From the NCBI GenBank assembly GCA_047972425.1, contig JBKEAR010000009.1, positions 1 through 32,335 on the forward strand: DNA of 32,335 nt, read 5' to 3'. The notes under the pieces were generated by a model. That model was not told the origin of the DNA. It saw only the letters and a list, made by a program, of their open reading frames with translations, and did no database searches. This document shows positions 7,335 to 16,653 of this stretch, one piece after another (within the stretch, counting starts at the first letter, position 1; every line of letters begins with the position of its first letter). The position numbers and the translations under genes were made by a program. The stretch is from JBKEAR01 sp047972425 (GTDB lineage Bacteria > Pseudomonadota > Alphaproteobacteria > JBKEAR01).

Positions 7335-8792
7335 ATGCTAACATTTTTGCTACTTTCTTCCCATTGGATTATTGCAACAATATTAGCCATTCGTATTATT
7401 AATCGCCGCTTAGCGGTCGGAACATCCTTGGCATGGTTGTTTATTCTCTTCTTTTTACCTTATGTGGGTATTGTTGCCTATATATTATTTGGGGAATCCA
7501 GACTAGGTAGAAAACGTGAGCAAAGAAGCCAAGAAGTCCGCAAATTTTACCAAGCATTTGTTAAAAAACATATGCCCAATTTAATGTTAAACGCTCCCCA
7601 ACTAGATACACGTTTTAACAATATGAGCAAAGTTGCCAGCCTAAAAACCCAATTTATTGCCCAAAAAGGGAATGCAATTGAGCTTTTAGCCGGTGCCGAT
7701 GAAGTTTTTGCGGCGATGAAAACAGATATTGAAAATGCGAAAGAAACCTGTTTATTAGAATTTTATATCATTGACCCACAAGGCAAAGCCAAAGAGTTAT
7801 TAGAGGCCTTATGCGATGCCTCGGCACGCGGTGTAGAATGCCAAATATTGGCCGATGCTTATGGCAGTAAAGGCTTTTTTAAAGGAGAATGGCCACAAAA
7901 ACTACGCGATGCCGGTATTTATGTGGAGGATTCACTTTCGGTTGGGTTTTTACGTAATTTAACAAAACGTAGTGATTTGCGCAATCACCGTAAAATTTTA
8001 ACCATCGATAGCGATATTGGCTATACGGGGAGCTTTAACTTGGTTGACCCCGAATTTTTTAAAATTGATGCCGGTGTGGGTGAGTGGGTGGATATTATGT
8101 TGCGCTGCCGAGGCCCCGTTGTAAGGCCTTTAAGTGCCATTTATTATGGCGATTTGGCTGTAGAAAATGATAAAAGCATGGAGCTGACCTTAGAAAATGT
8201 AAGCCTTTATGCCGATAAATATTTGGATATTAAAGATGCAGGCAATATGATAGCCCAAGTGATACCATCGGGGCCGGATCAAGACCGTGTTGTTATTGTA
8301 GAAGCCATTGTGAGTGCCTGTTATGAGGCCAATGAAAAAATAGTGATTACAACACCCTATTTCGTGCCCGATGATGCCGTACTTTTGGCCTTAGTCAATG
8401 CCGCCCATCGGGGTGTGGATATTACAATCATTGTGCCGAAAAAGGTGGATTCTAAATTTGTATTATTTGCATCGCATTCTTATTACGATGAATTGCTTTC
8501 GGCAGGGATTAAAATACAAGCGTTTGATGGTGGATTATTACATTCTAAGATTATTGCTATTGATAATGATTTTTGTTTTGTGGGCACGGTTAATATGGAT
8601 ATCCGGAGCTTTTATTTAAATTTAGAGGTTACGGTTGCTATTTATAACCCCGAATTTGTTGCCCAAATTTATATATTGATGCAAGATTATTTAAGCCAAT
8701 GCAGCGAGATTAAATATGATAATTGGCAGAAGCGCCCCATGATTAAAAAATTTACCGAAAATGCCGTGCGCCTAACCAGCCCGTTTCTTTAA
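7335..8792 (+). CDS. cls: Cardiolipin synthase (phospholipase D family)
   Basis: The 485-residue protein joins two phosphatidylglycerol molecules into cardiolipin plus glycerol in the inner membrane. Two N-terminal transmembrane helices (about 2-22 and 33-52, PLDc_N type) precede a duplicated PLD domain. The two HKD motifs are HRKILTID from residue about 218, followed by GSFNL, and HSKIIAID from about 403, followed by GTVNMD. Both are intact. Length matches ClsA-type enzymes. An AGGAAC site precedes the start. Its stop codon overlaps the stop of the convergent NadR-like gene (shared TTAA at 8789-8792). Confidence 0.93.
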   Translation: MLTFLLLSSHWIIATILAIRIINRRLAVGTSLAWLFILFFLPYVGIVAYILFGESRLGRKREQRSQEVRKFYQAFVKKHMPNLMLNAPQLDTRFNNMSKVASLKTQFIAQKGNAIELLAGADEVFAAMKTDIENAKETCLLEFYIIDPQGKAKELLEALCDASARGVECQILADAYGSKGFFKGEWPQKLRDAGIYVEDSLSVGFLRNLTKRSDLRNHRKILTIDSDIGYTGSFNLVDPEFFKIDAGVGEWVDIMLRCRGPVVRPLSAIYYGDLAVENDKSMELTLENVSLYADKYLDIKDAGNMIAQVIPSGPDQDRVVIVEAIVSACYEANEKIVITTPYFVPDDAVLLALVNAAHRGVDITIIVPKKVDSKFVLFASHSYYDELLSAGIKIQAFDGGLLHSKIIAIDNDFCFVGTVNMDIRSFYLNLEVTVAIYNPEFVAQIYILMQDYLSQCSEIKYDNWQKRPMIKKFTENAVRLTSPFL

Positions 8793-9853
8793 GTCTGTTT
8801 AGAAACCAAAAGATTTTCGCGGATAATACGCACAGCCTCAATAAAGCGCTCGTTATAATTATCGGCCGTAATCTCCATAAAATCGATATCATATTTTCGG
8901 TATAAGGCTTTGAGTTGCTCATGGTTTTCCCATCGGCGTGCATTATCAATATCCCATCGAATACCGTCATTGTAAAACTCCACATTGGGGCTAAGCAACA
9001 AAATGAGGTCATATTTATAATTTTCGACAAAATCGATTAGTTGGTTTTCGGCACGCTCGGCTTCTTCTTCTAAATAATCGCTCCAAAGCCCTAAGGATTT
9101 TAACCGCGCATTATATTCGTAAAAGAAGCGCAAAGTAACAATTGGGTCGGTATCCACAACCAATAAACGCTTGGCTTTCTCGTTTTTCTCTTTATCTTGT
9201 AACAGCTGCTGCATCGCCACATGCACTAAGTCTTTGGGCTGAAAAGTTAAATCTTGATCGCCCAAAAAATAATGGGCATGGTAACGGCCATATTCCTCGC
9301 TAAATTCGGTATCAAACACACCGGCCAATTTAGAGGCCAAAACGGTTTTACCACAGCTTTCGGTACCTGAAATCACCACTTTTTTATTCATATAGGTTAA
9401 AAATTCTTGGCAAATAAAATTACTATTTACCAAAGTATAAGGGTTTTCTTCTAAGGCGGTGGCACTAATTTTATCGATATTATCCACACTAAATAATTTA
9501 AGATATTTGTTTTGGAATTTTTTGTTCGGGTAATCCTCTTTGCTGTTAAAAATCACCCAATCTTCGGCATTTTCTACCTTTAAATTTTCAATAAGCCAAT
9601 CTTCCCAAACATCTTGATTTTCCGTATAGGGCGCAATTTTAATTTCATAATCTTCACCCACCTTAAAGCCCATATGCATCATAATTTTGCCAATGGCTTG
9701 TTGGGTTTCAAAAATAGTGGCATAACGCTCAAAATGTCCGTTGGTTACAACAATATATAACTTTTCTACCTCGCCCATGGCTTGGATAAAATATTCACGA
9801 TGCGCCAAATGCAAAAGCCGAAATTTTCCGCCAACAATTCCATATTTATACAT
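8789..9853 (-). CDS. nadR: NadR-like protein: ribosylnicotinamide kinase domain with degenerate NMN adenylyltransferase domain
   Basis: The 354-residue protein aligns with NadR lacking the DNA-binding domain. The N-terminal nucleotidyltransferase half has GGKFRLLHLAH (His15, His18) where NadR proteins have GxFxPLHxGH, so the Gly is Ala. The usual ISGTxIRxNP motif reads ISATALEENP (129-138) and has lost the Arg. The C-terminal kinase half is intact: P-loop GTESCGKT (163-170), EYGR (187-190), VVDTDP and NDGIRW. The expected role is salvage of nicotinamide riboside to NMN by phosphorylation. The adenylyltransferase step may be weak, altered or lost. No pnuC transporter is adjacent. It is convergent with cls, with overlapping stop codons. 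Confidence 0.8.
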   Translation of the reverse strand: MYKYGIVGGKFRLLHLAHREYFIQAMGEVEKLYIVVTNGHFERYATIFETQQAIGKIMMHMGFKVGEDYEIKIAPYTENQDVWEDWLIENLKVENAEDWVIFNSKEDYPNKKFQNKYLKLFSVDNIDKISATALEENPYTLVNSNFICQEFLTYMNKKVVISGTESCGKTVLASKLAGVFDTEFSEEYGRYHAHYFLGDQDLTFQPKDLVHVAMQQLLQDKEKNEKAKRLLVVDTDPIVTLRFFYEYNARLKSLGLWSDYLEEEAERAENQLIDFVENYKYDLILLLSPNVEFYNDGIRWDIDNARRWENHEQLKALYRKYDIDFMEITADNYNERFIEAVRIIRENLLVSKQT

Positions 9854-9986
9854 ATTTGCTTCCCTAGATTATTAAATTGCTTAAACATAACATAAAACAA
9901 AAAATCACGCGACAGAATAATTTAACCTATGATACTGATATTTTTAAGTTTTTATGATTATTTTGTAAAATTGCATATAAAAGCAA

Positions 9987-10020
9987 AAAGGGCAAAGGTT
10001 TGAGTAACCATTTGCCCTTT
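9987..10020 (-). terminator. Terminator of the xpaC-telA operon
   Basis: A long hairpin pairs 9987-10000 with 10006-10020 (core AAAGGGCAAA/TTTGCCCTTT, one bulged base, TGAGT loop). Reading on the minus strand it is followed by a T-rich tail. It lies 27 bp beyond the telA stop. Confidence 0.85.
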
Positions 10021-10046
10021 GATTATAATCATAATTTTTTTTAAAA

Positions 10047-11195
10047 TTATTGTTCCGATGATGCTTCAACTTCAGCCAACTGAATATCCTTCATGGCTTG
10101 GGTTAAAGTGGTTTTTACTTCGGTTAATTTGGCCTCGGCATCGGCACGTTTTTTGGCATTTTCGCGGTCGATCTCGATACCTTTTTTGAGTGTATCCAAA
10201 AGTTTTTGCGAAACCGATGCCAAAGCATCGACTTCCTCGGTAATATTGCCTTGGGATTCTTTAGCTGTTGTATAAGCTTGGTCGAGCATATCGGCACCAA
10301 TCTCGGCAATTTTGCGCGATGCTTCACGGCGCTTATCATCCTCGGCTTGGGCTTTATGAATATTCAGTAATGCGCCCACCCGAATAACCGCATTTTTTAA
10401 ACGGGGGAGGTCAAACAACATACCATCGAAAATATTTTGAATTTCAATTTTACCGGCTTGTTGGGTTGCACGAATTTGCGGTATCGAAACAATACTTTCG
10501 GTATAAAAAGCTTTAAGGCGAATAAGGCGAGTTTCAAAAGCATTTATTTGGTCGGCAAAGTCAACCAATTTTGCGGCCTCTAAACTGTCATTAATATCAA
10601 TTTGTGCCTTTTGGGCTTCAAATTCCGCACGGCCGCGCACCAAAGCTTTCTCGCCGCCGGCAATCCATAATTCAAGCTCGTTAATATGGTCTTCCACATT
10701 ATCAACCAAAATATCAAGCTTGGCATTATTTTTAATCAGCTCATGCTTGCGGTCTTCGGCTTTGGCAATAATGCGGTCAATTTGGGTTAAAAACTTCTCT
10801 TTACGATGATAAAAATATTTAGCCGCACCAAATGTTTTGGACAACCAAGGGCCAATCAGCGGAATAGCCGCAATGCCTTTACCATCAAGCTGGTTTTTAA
10901 TTTGTTGAATATGCATACTATCAATACCATTGCCAAGCTCTACAGCTAAATCGCCGGCTACACCAACATCTTCCGACTTTACATCGGCCAATAATGTATC
11001 CATAAAAGACGATATCTTTTGTTGAGGTTCGGCAGCAAATAATAAAATGCTATTGGTATCTTTAAAATCAACCCGATGGCTAATTTCATCAATACGCTGG
11101 TGTTGCTCGGGCGTAAAGTCCGATGTATCCACAAGCTCGTTTTCGGCCAAGGCCATTACAAGTACGGGTAAATTTTTTACTTCAGTCTCGCTCAT
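10047..11195 (-). CDS. telA: TelA/KlaA-family toxic anion resistance protein
   Basis: The 382-residue cytosolic protein belongs to the TelA family, linked to tellurite, cell-envelope antimicrobial and colicin tolerance. Diagnostic segments are the SILLFAAEPQQKISSFMD stretch near 50-66, the IPLIGPWLSKTFGAAKYFYHRKEKFLTQIDRI region near 115-143, and a long helical, coiled-coil-prone remainder to the end (Glu/Lys/Ala-rich after 145). Length is typical. An AAAGGA site precedes the start. It lies 66 bp downstream of xpaC on the same strand, the classic xpaC-telA pairing, and both end at one terminator. The biochemical mechanism of the family is not established. Confidence 0.9.
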   Translation of the reverse strand: MSETEVKNLPVLVMALAENELVDTSDFTPEQHQRIDEISHRVDFKDTNSILLFAAEPQQKISSFMDTLLADVKSEDVGVAGDLAVELGNGIDSMHIQQIKNQLDGKGIAAIPLIGPWLSKTFGAAKYFYHRKEKFLTQIDRIIAKAEDRKHELIKNNAKLDILVDNVEDHINELELWIAGGEKALVRGRAEFEAQKAQIDINDSLEAAKLVDFADQINAFETRLIRLKAFYTESIVSIPQIRATQQAGKIEIQNIFDGMLFDLPRLKNAVIRVGALLNIHKAQAEDDKRREASRKIAEIGADMLDQAYTTAKESQGNITEEVDALASVSQKLLDTLKKGIEIDRENAKKRADAEAKLTEVKTTLTQAMKDIQLAEVEASSEQ

Positions 11196-11261
11196 ATCAC
11201 TTTCCTTTAAAGGGTTTAATTTGTCTGGCTGCTCAATATTATAGCAGTGTATTTCAATATG

Positions 11262-12290
11262 TTAAGCTTTATCTTGCTCCATAAAAGCCATATGGGATTG
11301 TAAAACCGACTTTATACTGCGCGATTGAACTTCTAAATCCATTAAATCATTGGCTAATAAATCCTGTTGTAATTTCTGAAAGCTCTCTCTGATGCTAATA
11401 ATTGAATCTTCAGCTTTTTTAAGCTGGTCATAATTGGCTTGGGTTTGGATGTTAGGGTTATTGCTCACTTTTACATAAGTTTCCATTAGCTTAATCGCAT
11501 CGGGGAGATTATATTTTATAAAATTGCGTGCCCGGTCGATATCCGATGGATCTTCGATAAAATTATCGTAAAGATCACTCACAGTACGTGCAATTTCTTG
11601 GATTTCCCATTGGATAGATGGATTATTATCTAAAGATTGTGCCAATTCGTTAATTTTAGCCACTTTTTGTTTGCCATCGGCAATAAGTTGGGCATTGGCA
11701 TCTAAGGTTTGTTTTACCTTTTTACCTCGTAATAGATATAAAAGCCCAAGCAAACCTAAGGTGAGTATAATCCCTAAGGCCGAGGCATATATATTATTTA
11801 GCCCCATTTGCATGGCAATAGATGTTGCCAATGCGCCCACTAAAATTGGGATAAAATATACTAAAAAATTCTGTTTTTCCGATTCCTTAAGTGGTGCGGG
11901 CTTGTATTCTTGTTTTTTGGTTTTTTCTTGGGCTTGCTCTTGGGTTTTTTGTGTGGATGCACCCGGTTTTTTCCATGGGTTTGCTAAATCGGCATCGCTT
12001 GGTGCTGCGGGTTGGATATCATCATCATAGCGATAATTTTTGGGCTGATAAGTTTGGGGTTCGCTATGGCCACGTTTATCTTCGTAACGGCTGTCATATT
12101 GTTTGCGATAAGGGTTTTCGCGGGTAGGGTAACGCCGCGAGGGCTGCCGCCGCGAAGATTTTGCCGGAGAAAGGACACGAAATGTAAACCACATAAAAAA
12201 TATCAGTGGTAGCATACCCGCCAGCTTAGGAATAGCAATAATGGCAAATATTGCTACAAATATCCAAAATGGAAAACCCGATTGTTTCAT
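11262..12290 (-). CDS. xpaC: XpaC-like membrane protein (partner of TelA)
   Basis: I place the start at the ATG at 12290, giving 342 residues, because AAGG stands eight bases upstream. The open frame extends 32 codons further but with an unlikely N-terminus. The protein has one or two N-terminal transmembrane segments (WIFVAIFAIIAI and MLPLIFFMWF). A charged, Pro/Arg/Tyr-rich linker follows, then a second membrane pair (FLVYFIPILVGALATSIAM and ASALGIILTLGLLGLLYLL), then a helical C-terminal domain. That tail (KINELAQSLDN... EIARTVSDLYDNF) matches the XpaC family, misnamed after halogenated-indolyl-phosphate hydrolysis. Pairing with telA strongly supports the call. The function is likely envelope stress tolerance. 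Confidence 0.82.
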   Translation of the reverse strand: MKQSGFPFWIFVAIFAIIAIPKLAGMLPLIFFMWFTFRVLSPAKSSRRQPSRRYPTRENPYRKQYDSRYEDKRGHSEPQTYQPKNYRYDDDIQPAAPSDADLANPWKKPGASTQKTQEQAQEKTKKQEYKPAPLKESEKQNFLVYFIPILVGALATSIAMQMGLNNIYASALGIILTLGLLGLLYLLRGKKVKQTLDANAQLIADGKQKVAKINELAQSLDNNPSIQWEIQEIARTVSDLYDNFIEDPSDIDRARNFIKYNLPDAIKLMETYVKVSNNPNIQTQANYDQLKKAEDSIISIRESFQKLQQDLLANDLMDLEVQSRSIKSVLQSHMAFMEQDKA

Positions 12291-12453
12291 CAGCATAACC
12301 TTGTTTCTATAATTACCTATACAAAATAATCTGTTAGCGCTGTAAATGCAAGAAGCTTCCTTATAATAAAAAGAAAGTATAATCAATAATTGTTATTTAA
12401 CAGCAAACAATATTATATTAAGATAGATAAAAAGATAATAAGGAGCATATTTG
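12291..12453. promoter_or_regulatory. Divergent promoter region between xpaC and the kef pair
   Basis: This 163-bp AT-rich gap separates two divergent transcription units. ATTGTT (12389-12394) and AACAAT (12406-12411) form an inverted repeat with 11-bp spacing that could be an operator. AGGAG at 12441-12445 is the ribosome-binding site for the kefG-like gene. No promoter hexamers could be assigned with confidence. Confidence 0.3.
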
Positions 12454-13074
12454 ATGAGCGAACCAAAGGAGATACTAATTTTATTTGCTCATCCGGTATA
12501 TTCGCGCTCTCTTGTTCAAAAAGCCTTACGCCGTGCCGTTGCCGATATTAAAAATGTAACAATTCACGATTTATATGCCCATTATCCCGATTTTATTATC
12601 GACCCCGATAAAGAGCAAGCCTTACTCGTAAAACATGATATCATTATTTTTCAGCATCCTTATTATTGGTATTCCACGCCCTCAATTTTAAAAGAATGGC
12701 AAGATATTGTGCTCGAGAATCATTTTGCCTTTGGCTCTGGGGGAACATATTTAAAAGATAAAGATTTTTTTCATGTTATCTCCACTGGTGCGGCGATTGA
12801 GCAATATGAAACCGGTATGTTAAAAGATACGAGCTTTAAAGAGGTTTTTACCCCCACAAGGCTTATGGCACGCCTGACACAAATGCATTGGCATCCGCCG
12901 TTTATCATAGATGGTATCATCCAAAAAGATACAAGGCTCGAGCAAGCTTGTACCGATTATCGGCGTATTTTATTTGCCATGCAAGAGGGCTATTTTGATT
13001 TTAGCGTGGTTGATCAGCATGATTATATGAATAATATCATTGACGATGCTATAAACCTGCCCGAGGGATTTTAA
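12454..13074 (+). CDS. KefG/KefF-like NAD(P)H quinone oxidoreductase, ancillary subunit of potassium efflux
   Basis: The 206-residue flavodoxin-like protein resembles KefF and especially KefG, the cytosolic FMN subunits needed for full activity of glutathione-gated potassium antiporters. Recognisable segments are ILILFAHPVYSRS (flavin phosphate side), HDLYAHYPDFIID, IIIFQHPYYWYSTPSILKEW, the Gly-rich AFGSGGTYL, ISTGA and MHWHPP. AGGAG lies eight bases before the ATG at 12454; a TTG three bases earlier is less well spaced. The antiporter gene starts 2 bp after its stop, so the pair is surely co-transcribed and translationally coupled. Confidence 0.87.
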   Translation: MSEPKEILILFAHPVYSRSLVQKALRRAVADIKNVTIHDLYAHYPDFIIDPDKEQALLVKHDIIIFQHPYYWYSTPSILKEWQDIVLENHFAFGSGGTYLKDKDFFHVISTGAAIEQYETGMLKDTSFKEVFTPTRLMARLTQMHWHPPFIIDGIIQKDTRLEQACTDYRRILFAMQEGYFDFSVVDQHDYMNNIIDDAINLPEGF

Positions 13075-13076
13075 TA

Positions 13077-15011
13077 ATGGATTTACAAACATTTCTCTTA
13101 GGGGCAACAGTATTTTTAGGGGCAGCCATTATTTTTGTACCTATTGCCCATCGCCTCGGTTTGGGCTCGGTAATGGGGTATTTATTCGCAGGGATATTAA
13201 TCGGGCCGGTATTTGGCCTTGTTAAAGATGCCGAAACCTTACAGCATTTTGGTGAGTTTGGCGTGGTGCTTATGCTTTTTGTTGTGGGTTTAGAGCTTAA
13301 ACCATCAATGTTATGGAAGCTCCGTATCCCCATATTAGGTACAGGCGGCGCACAAGTGGTTATTACCACAATTTTATTAACTATAGTGGGTTTATTATTT
13401 GGCCTAAGGTGGCAATTTGCATTATGTTCGGGGTTGATATTATCGCTTAGCTCCACAGCGATTGTGCTGCAAAGTTTAAACGAGCGCGGATTAATGAATA
13501 CATCGGGCGGGCAATCGATATTTTCGATTTTGCTCTTTCAGGATATCGCCGTTATCCCCATGCTTGCTCTTATGCCGCTTTTGGCAACACTTACCCAATC
13601 GGCACGTGATATCCATAATGCCGAGCTTGAAGGCCATACGTCAATCGCCTTGCATCTCGAGCCTTGGGCAATGGCCTTAGCCACATTTGCAGCGGTGGCC
13701 ATTATTATATTGGGTGGCCATTATTTATTACGGCCGATTTTTCGTATAATTGTGCGTACCCGTATTCGAGAATTATTCATTGCAACATCGCTTTTTTTGG
13801 TTGTTGCGACGGCTATATTAATGCAACTCGTTGGGCTTTCGCCTGCCTTAGGTACTTTTTTGGCAGGGGTCGTGTTGGCCGATAGCGAATATCGCCACGA
13901 GCTGGAAAGCGAGATTGACCCATTTAGGGGGCTGTTATTAGGGCTATTTTTCATCACGGTTGGGGCATCATTAAATTTGGCTCTTATTGCATCAAAAGCG
14001 CCAATGATTGCCGCTTTAGTGGTGGGTTTTATTATCGTTAAATTTATTTCTTTGGTAATTGTTGCCAAAATCTTTCGCTTTAATAACCCGAAAACCATGC
14101 TATTTGCATTTGCCTTATCGCAAGGTAGTGAATTTGCCTTTTTACTGTTTAATTTTGCCCGTAATAATCGGGTTTTACCAGAGTCTATTACCCAAATGCT
14201 TATTTCGGTTGTGGTGGTATCCATGTTTATTGCGCCCTTGCTCATGGTATTTTGGGAGCGGGTTGTTGCGCCGCGATTTGCCGAAACATCGGGCATTGAG
14301 CGTGATGCCGATGAAATATCTGAAGATAACCATGGCGATATCATCATTGCCGGCTATGGGCGTTTTGGCTCGATTGTCGGGCGTTTAGTGAAAATGGCGG
14401 GTCAAAAAATTGTGGTGTTAGACCTCGATAGCGAGCAAATTGACGCCGTAAGAAGGTTAGAAGAAGAAGTTTATTATGGCGATGCCACCCGTGCCGATTT
14501 ATTAGCAACGGCCGGTGCCGCCCATGCAAAGCTTATTATTGTGGCCATAGACGAAAAAGAAAAAGCGATTGAGATGGTGAAAACCGTTAAAAAGCATTTT
14601 CCGCAGCTTAAAATTTTAGCGCGCGCTTGGGACAGGCGCCATGCTTATGATTTGCTTTCGGCCGGGGCGGATTATGTGCAAAGGGAAACCGTAGGCTCGG
14701 CGATATCTTTAGGGGAAGAAGCCCTTAAACATTTGGGCATGCACCGATATGAGGCGCATCGGATTGCTCGGGTATTTAGCCAAAATGATAAACGCATGAT
14801 GTTAGAGATGTGGCATGATTTTCAAGAATATCAAAATAGTGGCGATATGGATGCTTATATGGAAAAATTTAAAAATAATAATGTAACCTTAACCGAGGTT
14901 GTCGCACGGGAAGCACAAAATGATTATGGCAAAAAAGCAAGCCGAGGCTGGGGTTTAGCTAAAGCAGATGATAATAGTAATAATGAGGAACCTGAGGAAG
15001 ATAACCTTTAA
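13077..15011 (+). CDS. KefB/KefC-type CPA2 potassium:proton antiporter with RCK domain
   Basis: The 644-residue membrane protein exports potassium in exchange for protons, protecting against electrophiles when gated by glutathione adducts. Roughly residues 1-385 form about 12-13 transmembrane helices of the CPA2 fold. Landmarks are GLNERGL-like SLNERGLMNTSGGQS, LLFQDIAVIPMLALMPLLA, and ESEIDPFRGLLLGLFFITVG, which corresponds to the regulatory loop near the central helix. From about 419 a TrkA-N/RCK domain begins: HGDIIIAGYGRFGSIVG with a GxGxxG NAD-type site, then VVLDLDSEQ. The tail from about 585 is helical and acidic. GAGGG precedes the start by eight bases. KefB and KefC cannot be told apart here. 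Confidence 0.9.
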   Translation: MDLQTFLLGATVFLGAAIIFVPIAHRLGLGSVMGYLFAGILIGPVFGLVKDAETLQHFGEFGVVLMLFVVGLELKPSMLWKLRIPILGTGGAQVVITTILLTIVGLLFGLRWQFALCSGLILSLSSTAIVLQSLNERGLMNTSGGQSIFSILLFQDIAVIPMLALMPLLATLTQSARDIHNAELEGHTSIALHLEPWAMALATFAAVAIIILGGHYLLRPIFRIIVRTRIRELFIATSLFLVVATAILMQLVGLSPALGTFLAGVVLADSEYRHELESEIDPFRGLLLGLFFITVGASLNLALIASKAPMIAALVVGFIIVKFISLVIVAKIFRFNNPKTMLFAFALSQGSEFAFLLFNFARNNRVLPESITQMLISVVVVSMFIAPLLMVFWERVVAPRFAETSGIERDADEISEDNHGDIIIAGYGRFGSIVGRLVKMAGQKIVVLDLDSEQIDAVRRLEEEVYYGDATRADLLATAGAAHAKLIIVAIDEKEKAIEMVKTVKKHFPQLKILARAWDRRHAYDLLSAGADYVQRETVGSAISLGEEALKHLGMHRYEAHRIARVFSQNDKRMMLEMWHDFQEYQNSGDMDAYMEKFKNNNVTLTEVVAREAQNDYGKKASRGWGLAKADDNSNNEEPEEDNL

Positions 15012-15130
15012 TCATTCAAGAATTTGTGATAATTTTTATTTACTTATAGTTTTTTATTCATTTTTTATAGTATTTATGGGTAATAAGCTTTATATAAATA
15101 GCTTTCTGATAATTATTATTGAAAGAAATA

Positions 15131-15859
15131 ATGTTAAAATTACACGATATTTCAAAAACTTATAATGATTCAACAGAGCCTGTTTTTGCACATATAACAT
15201 TAAATGTGGCTTTGGGTGAGTTTGTATCGATTATCGGGCCTTCGGGCTGCGGAAAATCGACCTTATTAGAAATTTGTGTGGGGTTGCAAAGTTTTGATAA
15301 TGGGCGCATTACGCTTAATGACCAAATTATTGATCACCCGGGGTTATGCTCGTTTATGCCCCAAGGGGATAGTTTGTTGCCTTGGCGTAAGCTCAATAGC
15401 AATATTGCTTTACCTATAGAGGCTGCTGGGGCATCGCGCCGCTCGGCCATTAAACAAGCGAATCATTTGTTGGATCAGTTCGATATGGGTACATTGGCTA
15501 ATCGGTGGCCACTACAGCTTTCTGGCGGGCAAAAACAACGTGGCGCCTTATTGCGTTCCATCGCCCATGATCGGGATTTATTAGTTTTAGATGAACCTTT
15601 AGGTGCTTTAGATAGTTTAACCCGTAAAAATATTCAGGTTTGGTTAAAACATTTAATTCAAACCAGCCAAAAATCGGCACTTATGGTAACACATGATGTT
15701 GATGAAGCCGTGTTTTTGAGCGACCGTATATATATTATGCGCCCCGGTAAAACCTTGGCCGAGATTGTTATCGATTTAGATAATAGAGACCGCAATAGCA
15801 AAGAATTTCGGGATATTTGTATTCGTATTGATGAGGTGCTCAATGACGAAAACAACTAA
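15131..15859 (+). CDS. thiZ: ABC transporter ATPase, ThiZ-type
   Basis: The 242-residue protein powers import through the adjacent permease. It shows Walker A GPSGCGKST, a Q-loop in FMPQGDSLLPW, the signature LSGGQKQRG, Walker B LLVLDEPLGALD and the switch histidine in MVTHDVDEA. All are intact. The ATG at 15131 fits the family N-terminus (LKLHDISKTY); an in-frame TTG 12 bp upstream is less likely. The ribosome site is weak (GAAAG). The permease gene overlaps its end by 17 bp. The family assignment (nitrate/taurine/thiamine-precursor group) and the NMT1-type binding protein in the operon point to pyrimidine precursor uptake. No TPP riboswitch was recognised in the 119 bp upstream. Confidence 0.85.
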   Translation: MLKLHDISKTYNDSTEPVFAHITLNVALGEFVSIIGPSGCGKSTLLEICVGLQSFDNGRITLNDQIIDHPGLCSFMPQGDSLLPWRKLNSNIALPIEAAGASRRSAIKQANHLLDQFDMGTLANRWPLQLSGGQKQRGALLRSIAHDRDLLVLDEPLGALDSLTRKNIQVWLKHLIQTSQKSALMVTHDVDEAVFLSDRIYIMRPGKTLAEIVIDLDNRDRNSKEFRDICIRIDEVLNDENN

Positions 15860-16592
15860 ATATTATGGCTTACCCTTTATATTTTTAAGCTTGGCTTTTT
15901 TACTCATATGGCAAAGCTTTCATTATGTTATTCCTATTTTGGTTCCAACGCCTTTGGGCACATTAGAAACATTATTTCGTAAATTTAATCTGATTTTATA
16001 TCATTTACCCTATACGGTAATTATTTCGGTAGGGGGCATAGCCCTTAGCTTAGTAATGGCGTTTTTATTTGCCATACCTATGCAGCTTTTTAAAAGTTTT
16101 GAGCATGCTATGATGCCTTGGCTGGTTATTTTACAAGCTGTACCATTTATTGCCCTAGGGCCTTTATTGTTAGCAGCATTGGGTTATGGAGTTGCTGCCA
16201 AAATATGTGTAACGGCGCTTTTATGCTATTTTCCGATATTTTTGGGGCTTAACGAGGGCATGACGCAAGTGAATAATGCCCAATTAAAAACTTTGCTATC
16301 CTTAGGTTTAAGCCAGTATCAGATAATGCTTCATTTGCGTTTGCCCAATGCATTGCCACGCTTATTTACCGGTATTCGCATGAGTGTTTCTTGGGTGTTT
16401 TCGGCCGCAATATTATCGGAATTTTTAGGGGCACAACGCGGGTTAGGTTTTCTCATAAAATCGGCATCGCGCTCTTTTGATAACGAGCTTGTTTTTGCAG
16501 GGCTTATTGTAATTACAATTTTAAGTCTGTTACTTTTTATGCTGACCAAATGGTGTGAGCGAAAATTAACGCCATGGCATAAAAATATTTGA
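15843..16592 (+). CDS. thiX: ABC transporter permease, ThiX-type
   Basis: The 249-residue inner-membrane protein has about six transmembrane helices. The first is at 11-28; the EAA-like coupling loop reads TLLSLGLSQYQIMLHLRLPNALPR, where the ATPase docks. The start at 15843 is preceded by GAGGTG and lies within the end of the ATPase gene, indicating translational coupling. Upstream in-frame starts (15828 TTG, 15831 ATG) lack good spacing. It belongs to the BPD_transp_1 family of NMT1/SsuC-like permeases. Substrate is inferred from the neighbouring binding protein. Confidence 0.85.
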   Translation: MTKTTKYYGLPFIFLSLAFLLIWQSFHYVIPILVPTPLGTLETLFRKFNLILYHLPYTVIISVGGIALSLVMAFLFAIPMQLFKSFEHAMMPWLVILQAVPFIALGPLLLAALGYGVAAKICVTALLCYFPIFLGLNEGMTQVNNAQLKTLLSLGLSQYQIMLHLRLPNALPRLFTGIRMSVSWVFSAAILSEFLGAQRGLGFLIKSASRSFDNELVFAGLIVITILSLLLFMLTKWCERKLTPWHKNI

Positions 16593-16653
16593 TGAATAAA
16601 GGCTGCATAATAACTATATATAATAATATCTGTCATAAAGGTTTGGAGCAATG

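Noticed and set aside
15012..15130. TPP riboswitch before the ThiXYZ-type operon
   Set aside because: No CUGAGA or ACCUGA motifs or suitable stems are visible in this AT-rich gap.
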